From positions 23,027,839-23,091,838 of the forward strand of contig CM049316.1 of NCBI GenBank assembly GCA_026874595.1: a DNA stretch of 64,000 nt, given 5' to 3'. This document shows positions 23,685 to 36,010 of this stretch, piece after piece; the first letter of the stretch is position 1, and the number at the start of each line of letters is the position of its first letter. A program made the translations under genes and the position numbers. Under the pieces are notes generated by a model, which was given only the letters and a program-made list of their open reading frames with translations, was not told where the DNA came from and did no database searches. The DNA is from Sipunculus nudus (lineage: Eukaryota; Annelida; Sipuncula; Golfingiida; Sipunculidae).

Positions 23685-26600
23685 AGCTCATCGTGATCGC
23701 TCTATGATGTTCGACCTAGACTTATCGCGACCATACTATGATGAACGGACAAGCTTACCGTGATCAAACTGGTGTATTATCGGAGCTCATCGTGATCACA
23801 TTATTTGGGACCCATACTCGCCGTGACCACATATTGATTAACGCCACAAGATCATCGTGATCACACTATAATGTGGAACCAATACTCTTGTTGACCACAC
23901 AATGATGAACGCCACAAGCTCACCGTCACCGCACAATGAAGGACGCCACAAGCTCACAGTAATCACACTATGATGTATTCCCGGAGCTCACCGTGATTAC
24001 ACAATGTTGAACACCACAGGATCCTTATGATCACACAATGATGTCGGGCCCAGACTCGCCTGACCAAACAGTGAAGAACAACACAAGCTCACCGTGATCA
24101 CAATGTGATGTAGGACCCAGACTCGTGTTGACCACACAATGGTGAACGTCACAAGCTCACCGTCACCACACAATGATGGACACCACAAGCTCACCATAAT
24201 AAGCCCAGGGTGTATTACCGGAGCTCACCGTGATCACACTATAATGAACGCCACAGGATCACTATGATCACACTTTGATGTTGGACCCAGGCTCGCCGTG
24301 ACCACACAATGATGTTCGATCTAGACTCACCGCGAACACACTATGAAGAACGGCACAAGGTCATCGTGATCACATTTTGTGGGACGCAGATTCACCATTA
24401 CCACATTATGATGGAAATCACGAGCTCAACGAGATAACACTATGACGTGCAAACGTCACAAGCTCACCGTCACCACACAATGATGCCCATGGACACCACA
24501 AGCTCACGGTAATAAGACTATGGTGTATTACCAGAGCTCATCGTGATCACACTATGATGAACGCCACAAGATCTCTATGATCACACTGTGATGTTGGACC
24601 CAGACTCGTCGTGACCACACAATGATGAACGTCACAGTTCACCGTGATTACACCATGTTGAACGGCACAAGCTCACCATGGTCACATTTTGTGGGACGCA
24701 GACTCACCATGACCACACAATGATGGAAATCAAAAGCTCAACGAGATTAAGGTATATTGATTAACGCAACAGGCTCTTCGTGATCACACTATAATGGAAA
24801 CCACAAGCTCATCGTAATAAGACTATGGTGTAATACCGGAGCTCACCTTGATCAAACAATGATGGTCGACCCAGAGTCACCGCGACCACACTATGATGTA
24901 TTACTGGAGCTCACCTAAATCATACATTGATACTTGATCTTGAATCACCGTGACCACTCTATGATGAACGCCACAAGCTCACCGTGATCACATTATGGTG
25001 TATTATCTAAGCACACCGTGACCACATTACGTTGGACCCTGAATCGTGGTGACCAAAAAATGTTGAAAGCCACGAGTTCACCATGATTACAATATGGTGA
25101 AATACCGAAGCTCATTAAAATAACACAATAATGTTCGACCTGACTGACCGCAACTACACTACGATGAACGGCACAAGCTCACCGTGATCACATTTTGTGG
25201 GACGTAGACCCACCGTGACCACCCAATGATGGAAATCACAAACTCGCTGAAATCACGGTATGATGTGAAACCCAGACTCGTGATGACGACACAATTATGA
25301 ACGCCACAAGCTCACCATCACCACGCAATGATGGACACAACAAGCTTACCGTAATCAGATGATGATATATTACCGGAGCTCACCGTGATCACACTATGAT
25401 AAACACCACAAGATCACTATGGTCACAGTTTGTTGTTGGACCCAGACTCGCCGTAACCACACAAATATGGACGCCACAAGCTCACCGTGATCACACCATG
25501 ATGAACGAAACAAGCTTACTGTGATCACGATTTGTGGGACGCAGACTCACCATGACCCAACAATAATGGAAATCACAAGATCACCGAGATCTAGGTATAT
25601 TGATTGACGCCACAAGCTCATTGTGGTCACACTATGATGTGGAACCAATACTCTTGTTCACCACACAATGATTAACGCCACAAGCTCATTGTTACCACAC
25701 TGTGATGAACGCCACAAGATCACTATCATCACAATATGACGTTTAGCCCAGACTCGCCAAGAACACTGTGAAGAACGACACAAGCTCAGCGTTATCACAA
25801 TGTGATGTGGGACCCGGACTCCCCGTGACGACACAATGATGAACGCCTCAAGCTCACTGTGATAACACTAGGGTGTATTGCCTAAGCTCACCTTGATCAC
25901 AAAATGATTTTCGACCTAGACTCACCGCGACCACACTATTATGAACGGCACAAGTTCACCGTGATCACCTTTTGTGGGATGCTGACTCACTATGACCACA
26001 CAATGATAAAAATCACAAGCTCACCGAGATCACGGTATGATGTGGAACCTGGTCACACTATGGTCTTTTGCCGAAGCTCACCTTGATCAAACAATGAGGT
26101 TAGACCCAAAGTCACCGTGAGCACACTATGATGTATCACCGGAGCTCACCTAAATCACACAATAAGCTTGATCTAGAATCACCGTGACCACTCTATAATT
26201 AACCCCACAAGCTCACCATGATCACATTATGGTGTTTTATTTAAGCTTATCGTGAAAACATTATGTGGGACCAAGACTCGCCGTGACCAAACAATGTTGA
26301 AAGCCACAAGCTCACCGTGATCACAATATGGTGTAGTACCGAAGCTCATTGAGATAACACAATAATGTTCGACCTAGGATCACCACGACCACACTATGAT
26401 GAACGGCACACGCTCACCGTGATCACATTTTGTGGGACGCAGACTGACCATAACCACACAATGATGGAAATTACAAGCTCACCGAGATCACGGTTGATGT
26501 GAAACCCAGACTCGTGTTGATGACACAATGATGAACGCCACAAGCTCACCGTCACCACGCAATCATGGACACCACAAGCTCATCGTAATAAGACTATGAT

Positions 26601-27147
26601 GTATTACCGGAACACACAATGATCCCACAATGATGAACGCCACAAGCTCACCGTGATCAAACTATGGTCTATTGCCGAAGCTCACCTAGATCAAACAATG
26701 ATGCTCGACCCAGAGTCACCGCGACCACACTATGATGTATTACCGATGCCTACCTTAATCACACAATCATACTTGACCTAGAATCACCGTAATCACAATG
26801 ATGAACGCCACAAGCTCACTGTGATACACTGGGGTGTATTGCCTAAGCTCACCTTGATCACAAAATGATTTTCGACGTAGACTCACTGCGACCATACTAT
26901 GATGAACGCCACAAGCTCACCTTCACCTCACAACCATGGACGCCATAAGCTCACCGTAATCACACTATGGTGTGTTACCGGAGCTCACAGTGATCACACT
27001 ATGATGAACGCATAAGATCACTATGATCACACTGTGATGTTGGACCAAGACTCGCCATGACCACACTATGATGAACGCCACCGTGATTACGCAATGGTGT
27101 ATTGCCAAAGCTCATCTTGTACACACAATTATTTTCGACCTAGACTC

Positions 27148-27345
27148 AAAGCGACCACACTGTGATGATCGTCACAGTTCACCGTGATCACACTGTGATG
27201 ATCGTCACAGTTCACCGTGATCACACTGTGATGATCGTCACAGTTCACCGTGATCACACTGTGATGATCGTCACAGTTCACCGTGATCACACTGTGATGA
27301 TCGTCACAGTTCACCGTGATCACACTGTGATGATCGTCACAGCTC
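27148..27345 (+). repeat. 33-bp sub-array, first copy (6 units)
   Basis: Units start ACCGTGATCACACTGTGATG and end ATCGTCACAGTTC. Five full units start at 27181, 27214, 27247, 27280 and 27313, with a variant unit before them. Because 33 is divisible by three, open frames of 73-75 residues arise on both strands. They are by-products. Confidence 0.93.
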
Positions 27346-27678
27346 ACCGTTATCACATTTTGTGGGACGCAGACTCACCGTGATCACATTTTGTGGGACG
27401 CAGACTCACCGTGACTACACAATAATGGAAATCACAAGCTTCACACTTAGATCACACTTAGATATGGGACCAAGTCTTATCCGCTAATTTTTTTTTAAAA
27501 ATAAGTTCAGGTTGGTCTTACAATGGTGTAAGACCAAAGCTCACCGTGATCACATAAAGATGTAGAGAAATAAAAAGTGTCAATAAAAGTAAGTTCAAGC
27601 TCACACAAGTAAGCCTATGTAAGGACACAAATCAGAGTGATCACACCGTTATCACACAATTATTTTTGACCTAGACTA

Positions 27679-27876
27679 AAAGCGACCACACTGTGATGAT
27701 CGTCACAGTTCACCGTGATCACACTGTGATGATCGTCACAGTTCACCGTGATCACACTGTGATGATCGTCACAGTTCACCGTGATCACACTGTGATGATC
27801 GTCACAGTTCACCGTGATCACACTGTGATGATCGTCACAGTTCACCGTGATCACACTGTGATGATCGTCACAGCTC
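27679..27876 (+). repeat. 33-bp sub-array, second copy (6 units)
   Basis: Identical in design to the array 531 bases upstream, and part of the same duplication. Confidence 0.93.
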
Positions 27877-28190
27877 ACCGTGATCACATTTTGTGGGACG
27901 CAGACTCACCGTGATCACATTTTGTGGGACGCAGACTCACCGTGACTACACAATAATGGAAATCACAAGCTTCACACTTAGATCACACTTAGATATGGGA
28001 CCAAGTCTTATCCGCTGATTTTTTTTAAAAATAAGTTCAGGTTGGTCTTACAATGGTGTAAGACCAAAGCTCACCGTGATCACATAAAGATGTAGCGAAA
28101 TAAAAAGTGTCAATAAAAGTAAGTCCAAGCTCACACAAGTAAGTCTATGTAAGGACACAAATCAGAGTGATCACACCGTCATGTAAGATA

Positions 28191-29082
28191 GAAAACAGTC
28201 TGCGGGGAATCAAGTATTCATGTGCAGACAGGAACTCACGTGATCACACAATTATTTGACCTGAGCATCGATCAAATGACATTTATAATACAGACCACAC
28301 AAATGAACGATATACGTGACATGCATATACCAGCACGTGCAGCTGGTGGGAAAATGCAGATGTTGACCTTTTTATTAGATAAGATCATCAAAACATCGAT
28401 CTTGTGTGTTTTCTGCATGAACATCGTAATCACCAATGTCAAGAACAACACCGCGTGGCCGCGCATATCCTTGTAGAAACCAAAGTCCAGGATGAAGGAA
28501 CCACGTTCCTAGGCTCAGACAACGTTAAAGCATACAAGTACTTAGAATTAAATGGGAACTATTTTTTACATATACTGTGTTAATGAGGACAGTAGCAGCG
28601 GATACAAGCTGTTTCAAACACACACATACACATAATGCAGTTTAACTTATGCAATAAAATCACCTTAAAAGACCACCCCGCTAGGTCGACCTTCCTCCGG
28701 TAAGAAAATCACTTTTTTCGGTCCCGCACTAATGTGATTATCATCATTAAATCTTCCCGCTAATACGATTCCGTGAAGCAAGGTTTATCATGTAATTATC
28801 TACGTTGGTTGATTCATCTGTTAGCAGTCGTATTTAAACGTTATACACAGACTAATGAGGGGGGCAGAAAGAACAATCCTAAACATTTTAGAGTTTACTT
28901 GGATAACCATAATATTTTAATTAAAGATGGGTTACCTTGTGAAAAAAAGAAGAATGAGTCATTCTTTCTTTAATGGTTTTAGGTGAACCTTTAATTGAAT
29001 GTAGATTTCCGAAAGGGGCGAGCGCACCGGTTATGCAATATCGAGTTGGTGAACTTGCCTCACATTTCTAATATAATTCTGT
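28191..29082. other. Spacer after the satellite, no supported gene
   Basis: The satellite ends near 28190. Open frames at 28222-28476 and 28773-28973 show no domain and no splice context that I can support. Confidence 0.45.
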
Positions 29083-29282
29083 CGCTACAAACTGTAAATT
29101 CCCCAAAATTAAAATACACAATACGAATTGTCTGACTTAAAAGTCTGTATACACGTTTTGTCTCATCTTTGTTCATGATTTTCGCTACAAACTGTAAATT
29201 CACAAAATCAAAATACACAATATGAATTGTCTGACCTAAAAGTCTGTAATCACGTTTTTTCTTAACTTTGTTCATAATTTTC
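29083..29282. repeat. 100-bp tandem duplication
   Basis: Two units start with CGCTACAAACTGTAAATTC at 29083 and 29183 and share AAAATACACAATA, GAATTGTCTGAC and AAAAGTCTGTA. The minus-strand 87-residue frame repeats itself because of this duplication and is not a recognised protein. Confidence 0.9.
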
Positions 29283-29385
29283 CGGTTGTATACTTTGTCT
29301 CGGGAAAATAATTTAAGTTGCACATCTGTACCAATTTACAGCAAGTTCACAATTTACAAAAATATCTGATCGTATATGTAGTGGA

Positions 29386-29434
<49 letters not shown>

Positions 29435-29470
29435 TATATTATGTATATATATATATATATATGTGTGTGT
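29386..29470. repeat. (TA)n microsatellite with TG tail
   Basis: A long TA tract interrupted by CATA and ATTATG, ending in TGTGTGTG. Confidence 0.95.
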
Positions 29471-29495
29471 ATGTTTTACAGTCAGTCTTTGTAAC

Positions 29496-29640
29496 CAGTC
29501 ATTTCATGAAATGCCAAAACACAACATCCATTTCGCGTAATACCTGTGACCACCAGTCATGACACGAAATGACTTAAATGTTCAGTCATTTCATGAAATA
29601 ACTGAAATTTATGTCCTGTCTTACACGTGATGACTGGATT
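29496..29640. repeat. Cluster of CAGTCAT-headed dyads
   Basis: CAGTCATTTCATGAAAT occurs at 29496 and 29583, and a variant (CAGTCATGACACGAAATGACT) lies near 29553. Each has an inverted-repeat core (ATTTCATGAAAT is a perfect palindrome). No coding is seen. Confidence 0.55.
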
Positions 29641-30806
29641 GAAAAAAAAGGAACACAGAATAACTTGATACAATGGTTTCTTTGTCAACAAAGATTCACC
29701 AAACAGTTGTAGTTTATGCAAATCCTCAGTGATACTCTATTTATTAAACTAGTATTTTACACTTAAACTTCTGTTTGAATTTGCTACTGTCAGATTGGCA
29801 TGGATTCAATTGCAATACAGTTGATTCTCTTTATGATTTTTTACACCTGAATTTTATTTGTTTTTGCATGAAAGACTATTCCGTGGCAGCGGCCGGGGCA
29901 TTTGATTTTGTTTTTGAAACACCTGCGTCTGTTAGATTCACATCTTCTTTTCTCAGATTTGTATCATAATTGATTTGTTTCCCATAATTGTATCATATAC
30001 ATCCATGGCTCCAAGCATTTGATTCCAGGCTAACTTTCATAATGACATATTTGTAAAGTATCAGTATTTCATCTATGCTAATGCAATATGCATGAAGATA
30101 CCCAATGGGATTACATGAAACCCTTTAAATTATAGAATCAGTAAGAAAGTGTAGATTAGCTGAGATATGATAATGTGTTTTTTTTATTAACCAAATTTAT
30201 TAACGAACTCGATTTTCATAAATAGAATTTCAAATCAGAATATATAGATATATCCAAGCAAAACGTTAAGTCAGTTGTGCAAAAAATGTCACGTGTCTGG
30301 AAAATGATAAAAATTAATCATTGAAATAATAAGACTTACCCTGTTTATTAACCTCTCACTTGCTACACATTTAACAATTATAAACAATAATATTTCTACA
30401 AAAATATTAATATGCCATCTCTTTTGACTTCACATTAATTGGAATAATTATAATTATTAACTTGTGCCCTGTGAAATTGCATTAATTTTAATTTTAACAT
30501 GAGAGCAAGAGCTTTCAGAACAATAAGGCTACTGAATCCGTGAGGGGATCTTAGATATATGATATCTTATCCCCTGCCATACATTTGTGTGCAGTATCTT
30601 AAAAAAAAGCTATACTCAATGGTGATAACTATTTGGGCTAGGCCACATATCATAGTTGAAACTTAGTCACCTGCTCAGCTAACACATTTGTGAAGAGCTT
30701 CCATGAAGCTACTAGCTACTAATAATGTGTGGTACACTCTAGTCCCATTGTAAACTAACATAAACATGGTGACTTTCCCGACTTCTTCTTACTCCTACCT
30801 GAGCTA

Positions 30807-30859
30807 CCAGAGGCCCATAGATGCAGGAGATATCCTAATAACCCCCAACTCAGTCGTGA

Positions 30860-30949
<90 letters not shown>

Positions 30950-31002
30950 ACACGACTTAGTTTGGGGTTATTAGGATATCTCCTGCATCTAATGGCCTCT
31001 GG
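30807..31002. mobile_element. Fold-back element with (TA)n(GA)n loop
   Basis: The left arm 30807-30862 and right arm 30947-31002 are near-perfect inverted repeats of 56 bases (CCAGAGGCC at the outer end, GTCGTG at the inner). The loop is a pure (TA)n at 30863-30904 followed by (GA)n to about 30947. Outside the arms, AAACTAACNTAAACAT also recurs inverted, with about 35 extra bases on the left side, so the original inverted repeat was longer. This is best explained as a MITE-like fold-back element whose centre became a compound microsatellite. Confidence 0.8.
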
Positions 31003-31975
31003 AGTAATGTTTAGTTAGTTTCCACTCTGCAAATTATTGAATATTGGAGTGAATCCATGATTACATTTTTACAAGAGATCTAATGTGACACTGTCCATAT
31101 TTAATACCTCTTTCTCCAGATCAACAGTAATTAAAAAAAATCAACTAAAAAATCATTATTCTGAAGTTTAAGAAGAGAAACAGGCCAGTTCTCGTTTTGT
31201 GATGACAAAGAATACTGATTCAGGTAACGCGTCTGATGATTCACCAATTATAACCTTTTGCACATCAAAGGTATACACTGCACACACACAAATATAAATA
31301 TATACGTATGTATAAAACAAGATAAATATCTATGGCAAGAGCCTGCACCCTAATATATGTATGTATGTATTGCAAAGTATCCACTAGCCCCCCACTTGAA
31401 AACTCCTGGATCCGCCCCTGTATCATGAAATTTATTATCGTGGTGACCTAAAACTGATGTTGTTATCAGACTTGGTGGGAAATTAGGCGTTGTATATCAG
31501 GTACTCTGATAATTGTATAGCAGTGAAAAAATCCTACACATCAACATACGTCACCCTGACCTAGGAGATGAAAACCTGACGCAAGGAATATAACATTACT
31601 CAATCCAGATATCTTAACGAAATAAAATGTAACCTGGGACCACATATACCCCTCCGCCCGGATCCTGGTAAAAATAAGTTGTTTGCTTCACGGAAAAAAA
31701 TATGGGTCACTATTCATCAACGTGATGGTTGAAGATCTAATATCACTAGATACATATAGTTCATAAAAATCAAATGAAACTAATCCTCAATCTGAATAAA
31801 TTATTTTATGTAAAAACAACTTGTAGAAGGCACCAAGATTTGTGCCAAGGGGGAAAAGCTATCCGATATGTATGGGTCTGCCAAATAAAATAAAAGTCCA
31901 TAAAGAAAAGGGCTTCTGTTGTGTGTACATATTTACGTGTTCTGTCAGAGGAGCAGTGTCAACACATGCACCAAA
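31003..31975. other. Spacer with a probable DNA-transposon end
   Basis: At about 31375-31423 the strand reads GGATCCGCCCCTG; its reverse complement begins CAGGGGCGGATCC, a recurrent transposon terminus in animal genomes. No partner end is found nearby. The rest holds no recognised gene. Confidence 0.45.
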
Positions 31976-32199
31976 GTCTAAGTGTAAGTCCGCTTACAAA
32001 CCCTTCGAGTCCACGGACAAGTCCGAGTCCTTTGGGTTCAAGGCGACGGTCAAGTCTTAGTCCTTTGTTTTTGAGTCCACGGTCAAGTCAGAGTCCTTTG
32101 GGTTTGAGTCCAAGGTCAAGTCAGAGTCCTTTGGGTTTAAGTCCACGGTCAAGTCCGAGTTCTTTTGGTTCGAGACCACGGTCAGGTCAGAGTCTTTTG

Positions 32200-34495
32200 T
32201 GTTTGAGTCCACGGTCAAGTCAGAGTCTTTTGGGTTCGAGTCCACGGTCAAGTCAGAGTCCTTTGGGTTTGAGTCAACGGTCAAGTCAGAGTCCTTTGGG
32301 TTCGAGACCACGGTCAAGTCAGAGTCCTTTGGGTTTGAGTCCACGGTCAAGTCAAAGTCCTTTGGGTTTGAGTCCACGGTCAAGTCAGAGTCCTTTGGTT
32401 TTGAGTCCGCTGTCAAGTCCGAGTCCTTTGGGTTTGAGTCCACGGTCAAGTCAGAGTCCTTTGGGTTTGAGTCCAAGGTCAAGTCAAAGTCCTTTGGGTT
32501 TGAGTCCACGGTCAAGTCAGAGTCCTTTGGGTTTGAGTCCAAGATCAAGTCAGAGTCCTTTGGGTTTGAGTCCAAGATCAAGTCAGAGTCCTTTGGGTTT
32601 GAGTCCAAGGTCAAGTCATAGTCCTTTGGGTTTGAGTCCACGGTCAAGTCAGAGTCCTTTGGGTTTGAGTCCACGGTCAAGTCAGAGTTCTTTTGGGTTC
32701 GGGTCAACGGACAAGTCAGAGTCCTTTGGGTTTGAGTCCACTGTCAAGTCAGAGTCCTTTGGGTTTGAGTCCACGGTCAAGTCAGAGTTCTTTGGGTTCG
32801 AGTCCACGGTCAAGTCAGAGTACTTTGTGTTTGAGTCTACGGTCAAGTCAGAGTTCTTTTGGGTTCGAGTCCACGGACAAGTCCGAGTTCTTTTGGTTCG
32901 AGACCACTGTCAAGTTAGAGTTCTTTGGGTTTTAGTCCACGGTCAAGTCAGAGTCCTTTGGGTTTGAGTCCCCGGTCAAGTCAGAGTCCTGTGGGTTTGA
33001 GTCCACGGTCAAGTCAGAGTCCTTTGGGTTTGAGTCCACTGTCAAGTCAGAGTCCTTTGGGTTTGAGTCCACGGTCAAGTCAGAGTCCTTTGGGTTTGAG
33101 TCCAAGGTCAAGTCTTAGTCCTTTGTTTTTGAGTCCACGGTCAAGTCTTAGTCCTTTGTTTTTGAGTCCACGGTCAAGTCAGAGTCCTTTGGGTTTGAGT
33201 CCACGGTCAAGTCAGAGTTCTTTGGGTTCGAGTCCACGGTCAAGTCAGAGTACTTTGTGTTTGATTCTACGGTCAAGTCAGAGTTCTTTTGGGTTCGAGT
33301 CCACGGACAAGTCCGAGTTCTTTTGGTTCGAGACCACTGTCAAGTTAGAGTTCTTTGGGTTTGAGTCCACGGTCAAGTCAGAGTCCTTTGGGTTTGAGTC
33401 CCCGGTCAAGTCAGAGTCCTGTGGGTTTGAGTCCACGGTCAAGTCAGAGTCCTTTGGGTTTGAGTCCACGGTCAAGTCAGAGTCCTTTGGGTTTGAGTCC
33501 ACGGTCAAGTCAGAGTCTTTTGGGTTCGAGTCCACGGTCAAGTCAGAGTCCTTTGGGTTTGAGTCAACGGTCAAGTCAGAGTCCTTTGGGTTCGAGACCA
33601 CGGTCAAGTCAGAGTCCTTTGGGTTTGAGTCCACGGTCAAGTCAAAGTCCTTTGGGTTTGAGTCCACGGTCAAGTCAGAGTCCTTTGGTTTTGAGTCCGC
33701 TGTCAAGTCCGAGTCCTTTGGGTTTGAGTCCACGGTCAAGTCAGAGTCCTTTGGGTTTGAGTCCAAGGTCAAGTCAAAGTCCTTTGGGTTTGAGTCCACG
33801 GTCAAGTCAGAGTCCTTTGGGTTTGAGTCCAAGATCAAGTCAGAGTCCTTTGGGTTTGAGTCAACGGTCAAGTCAGAGTCCTTTGGGTTTGAGTCCAAGG
33901 TCAAGTCATAGTCCTTTGGGTTTGAGTCCACGGTCAAGTCAGAGTCCTTTGGGTTTGAGTCCACGGTCAAGTCAGAGTTCTTTTGGGTTCGGGTCAACGG
34001 ACAAGTCAGAGTCCTTTGGGTTTGAGTCCACTGTCAAGTCAGAGTCCTTTGGGTTTGAGTCCACGGTCAAGTCAGAGTTCTTTGGGTTCGAGTCCACGGT
34101 CAAGTCAGAGTACTTTGTGTTTGAGTCTACGGTCAAGTCAGAGTTCTTTTGGGTTCGAGTCCACGGACAAGTCCGAGTTCTTTTGGTTCGAGACCACTGT
34201 CAAGTTAGAGTTCTTTGGGTTTTAGTCCACGGTCAAGTCAGAGTCCTTTGGGTTTGAGTCCCCGGTCAAGTCAGAGTCCTGTGGGTTTGAGTCCACGGTC
34301 AAGTCAGAGTCCTTTGGGTTTGAGTCCACTGTCAAGTCAGAGTCCTTTGGGTTTGAGTCCACGGTCAAGTCAGAGTCCTTTGGGTTTGAGTCCAAGGTCA
34401 AGTCTTAGTCCTTTGTTTTTGAGTCCACGGTCAAGTCTTAGTCCTTTGTTTTTGAGTCCACGGTCAAGTCAGAGTCCTTTGGGTTTGAGTCCAAG
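32200..34495 (+). repeat. Higher-order repeat at 1,290-bp offset
   Basis: Rare variants recur 1,290 bases apart: the GGGTCAACGGACAAG unit near 32700 and 33990, the TTTTAGTCC stop-creating unit near 32930 and 34220, and paired TCTTAGTCC units near 33115 and 34405. The similarity covers about 32200-33205 and 33490-34495. The offset is 39 units plus three bases, so a block of units was copied together. Confidence 0.85.
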
Positions 34496-34789
34496 GTCAA
34501 GTCAAAGTCCTTTGGGTTTAAGTCCACGGTCAAGTCCGAGTTCTTTTGGTTCGAGACCACGGTCAGGTCAGAGTCTTTTGGGTTTGAGTCCACGGTCAAG
34601 TCAGAGTCCTTTGGGTTCGAGACCACGGTCAAGTCAGAGTTCTTTGTGTTTGAGTCCACGGTCAAGTCAGAGTCCTTTGGGTTTGAGTCCACGGTCAAGT
34701 CAGAGTCCTTTGGGTTCGAGTCCACGGTCAAGTCAGAGTCCTTTGGGTTTGAGTCTAAGGTCAAGTCAGAGTCCTTTGGGTTTAAGTCC

Positions 34790-36010
34790 ATGGACAAGTC
34801 CGATTTCTTTTGGTTCGAGACCACGGTCAAATTAGAGTTCTTTGGGTTTGAGTCCCAGGTCAAGTCAGAGTCCTTTGGGTTCGAGTCCACGGTCAAGTCA
34901 GAGTACTTTTGGTTCGAGTCCACGGTCAAGTCAGAGTCTTTTGGTTTTGAGTCCACGGTCAAGTCAGAGTCCTTTGGGTTCGAGATCACGGTCAGGTCAG
35001 AGTCTTTTGGGTTTGAGTCCACGGTCAAGTCAGAGTCCTTTGGGTTCGAGACCACGGTCAAGTCAGAGTTCTTTGTGTTCGAGTCCACGGTCAAGTCAGA
35101 GTCCTTTGGGTTTGAGTCCAAGGTCAAGTCAGAGTTCTTCGGGTTTGAGTCCAAGGTCAAGTCAGAGTCCTTTGGGTTTAAGTCCACGGACAAGTCCGAG
35201 TTCTTTTGGTTCGAGACCACGGTCAAATTAGAGTTCTTTGGGTTTGAGTCCCCGGTCAAGTCAGAGTCCTTTGGGTTCGAGTCCACGGTCAAGTCAGAGT
35301 ACTTTTGGTTCGAGTCCACGGTCAAGTCAGAGTCCTTTGGGTTTGAGTCCACGGTCAAGTCAGAGTCTTTTGGGTTTGAGTCCACGGTCAAGTCAGAGTC
35401 CTTTGGGTTCGAGACCACAGTCAAGTCAGAGTTCTTTGGTTTCGAGTCCACGGTCAAGTCAGAGTCCTTTGGGTTTGAGTCCAAGGTCAAGTCAGAGTCC
35501 TTTGCTTTCGATACCACGGACAAGTCCGAGTTCTTTTGGTTCGAGACCACGGTCAAATTAGAGTTCTTTGGGTTTGAGTCCACGGTCAAGTCAGAGTCCT
35601 TTGGGTTCGAGTCCACGGTCAGGTCAGAGTACTTTTGGTTCGAGTCCACGGTCAAGTCAGAGTCCTTTGGGTTTGAGTCCACGGTCAAGTCAGAGTCCTT
35701 TGGGTTCGAGACCACGGTCAGGTCAGAGTCTTTTGGGTTTGAGTCCACTGTCAAGTCAGAGTCCTTTGGGTTCGAGACCACGGTCAAGTCAGAGTTCTTT
35801 GTGTTTGAGTCCACGGTCAAGTCAGAGTCCTTTGGGTTTGAGTCCACGGTCAAGTCAGACTCCTTTGGGTTCGAGTCCACGGTCAAGTCAGAGTCCTTTG
35901 GGTTTGAGTCCAAGGTCAAGTCAGAGTCCTTTGCTTTCGATACCACGGACAAGTCCGATTTCTTTTGGTTCGAGACCACGGTCAAATTAGAGTTCTTTGG
36001 GTTTGAGTCC
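34790..36010 (+). repeat. Shorter higher-order repeats, 10-13 units each
   Basis: A marker unit containing AAATTAGAGTTCTTTGGG recurs near 34830, 35226, 35556 and 35985. The spacings are 396, 330 and 429 bases, exactly 12, 10 and 13 units of 33. This is a second generation of block duplication, different from the 1,290-bp one upstream. Confidence 0.85.

Larger units (their letters stand above)
27125..28186 (+). repeat. 531-bp tandem duplication within the satellite
   Basis: The segment at about 27125-27655 is repeated at about 27656-28186 with only a few differences, such as TATTTTCGACC or TATTTTTGACC and a T-run length change. Each copy holds a 33-bp sub-array, a doubled TTTTGTGGGACGCAGACTCA block and a non-satellite segment with AAAATAAGTTCAGGTTGG. 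The near identity, against diverged surroundings, indicates a recent event. Confidence 0.92.
22330..28190. repeat. 34-bp satellite field with several monomer subfamilies
   Basis: Nearly all of this 5.9 kb is built from one 34-bp theme: a shared half close to AGCTCACCGTGATCACACTA followed by a variable tail. Three tails recur: TGGTGTATTATCGA, TGATGAACGCCACA and TGATGTTCGACCTAGA-like. GTGATCAC, a perfect palindrome, recurs throughout. Outside the homogeneous core the monomers are diverged and differ slightly in length. No gene lies inside it. Confidence 0.85.

Noticed and set aside
27154-27876. TGTGA-N6-TCACA dyads resembling bacterial CRP sites
   Set aside because: They are part of a 33-bp satellite in a eukaryotic genome and repeat with the unit, so the resemblance is coincidental.
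27129-27914. Open frames of 73-75 residues on both strands
   Set aside because: They arise from a 33-bp repeat without stops; the same peptide repeats and no start, splice or flank context supports a gene.
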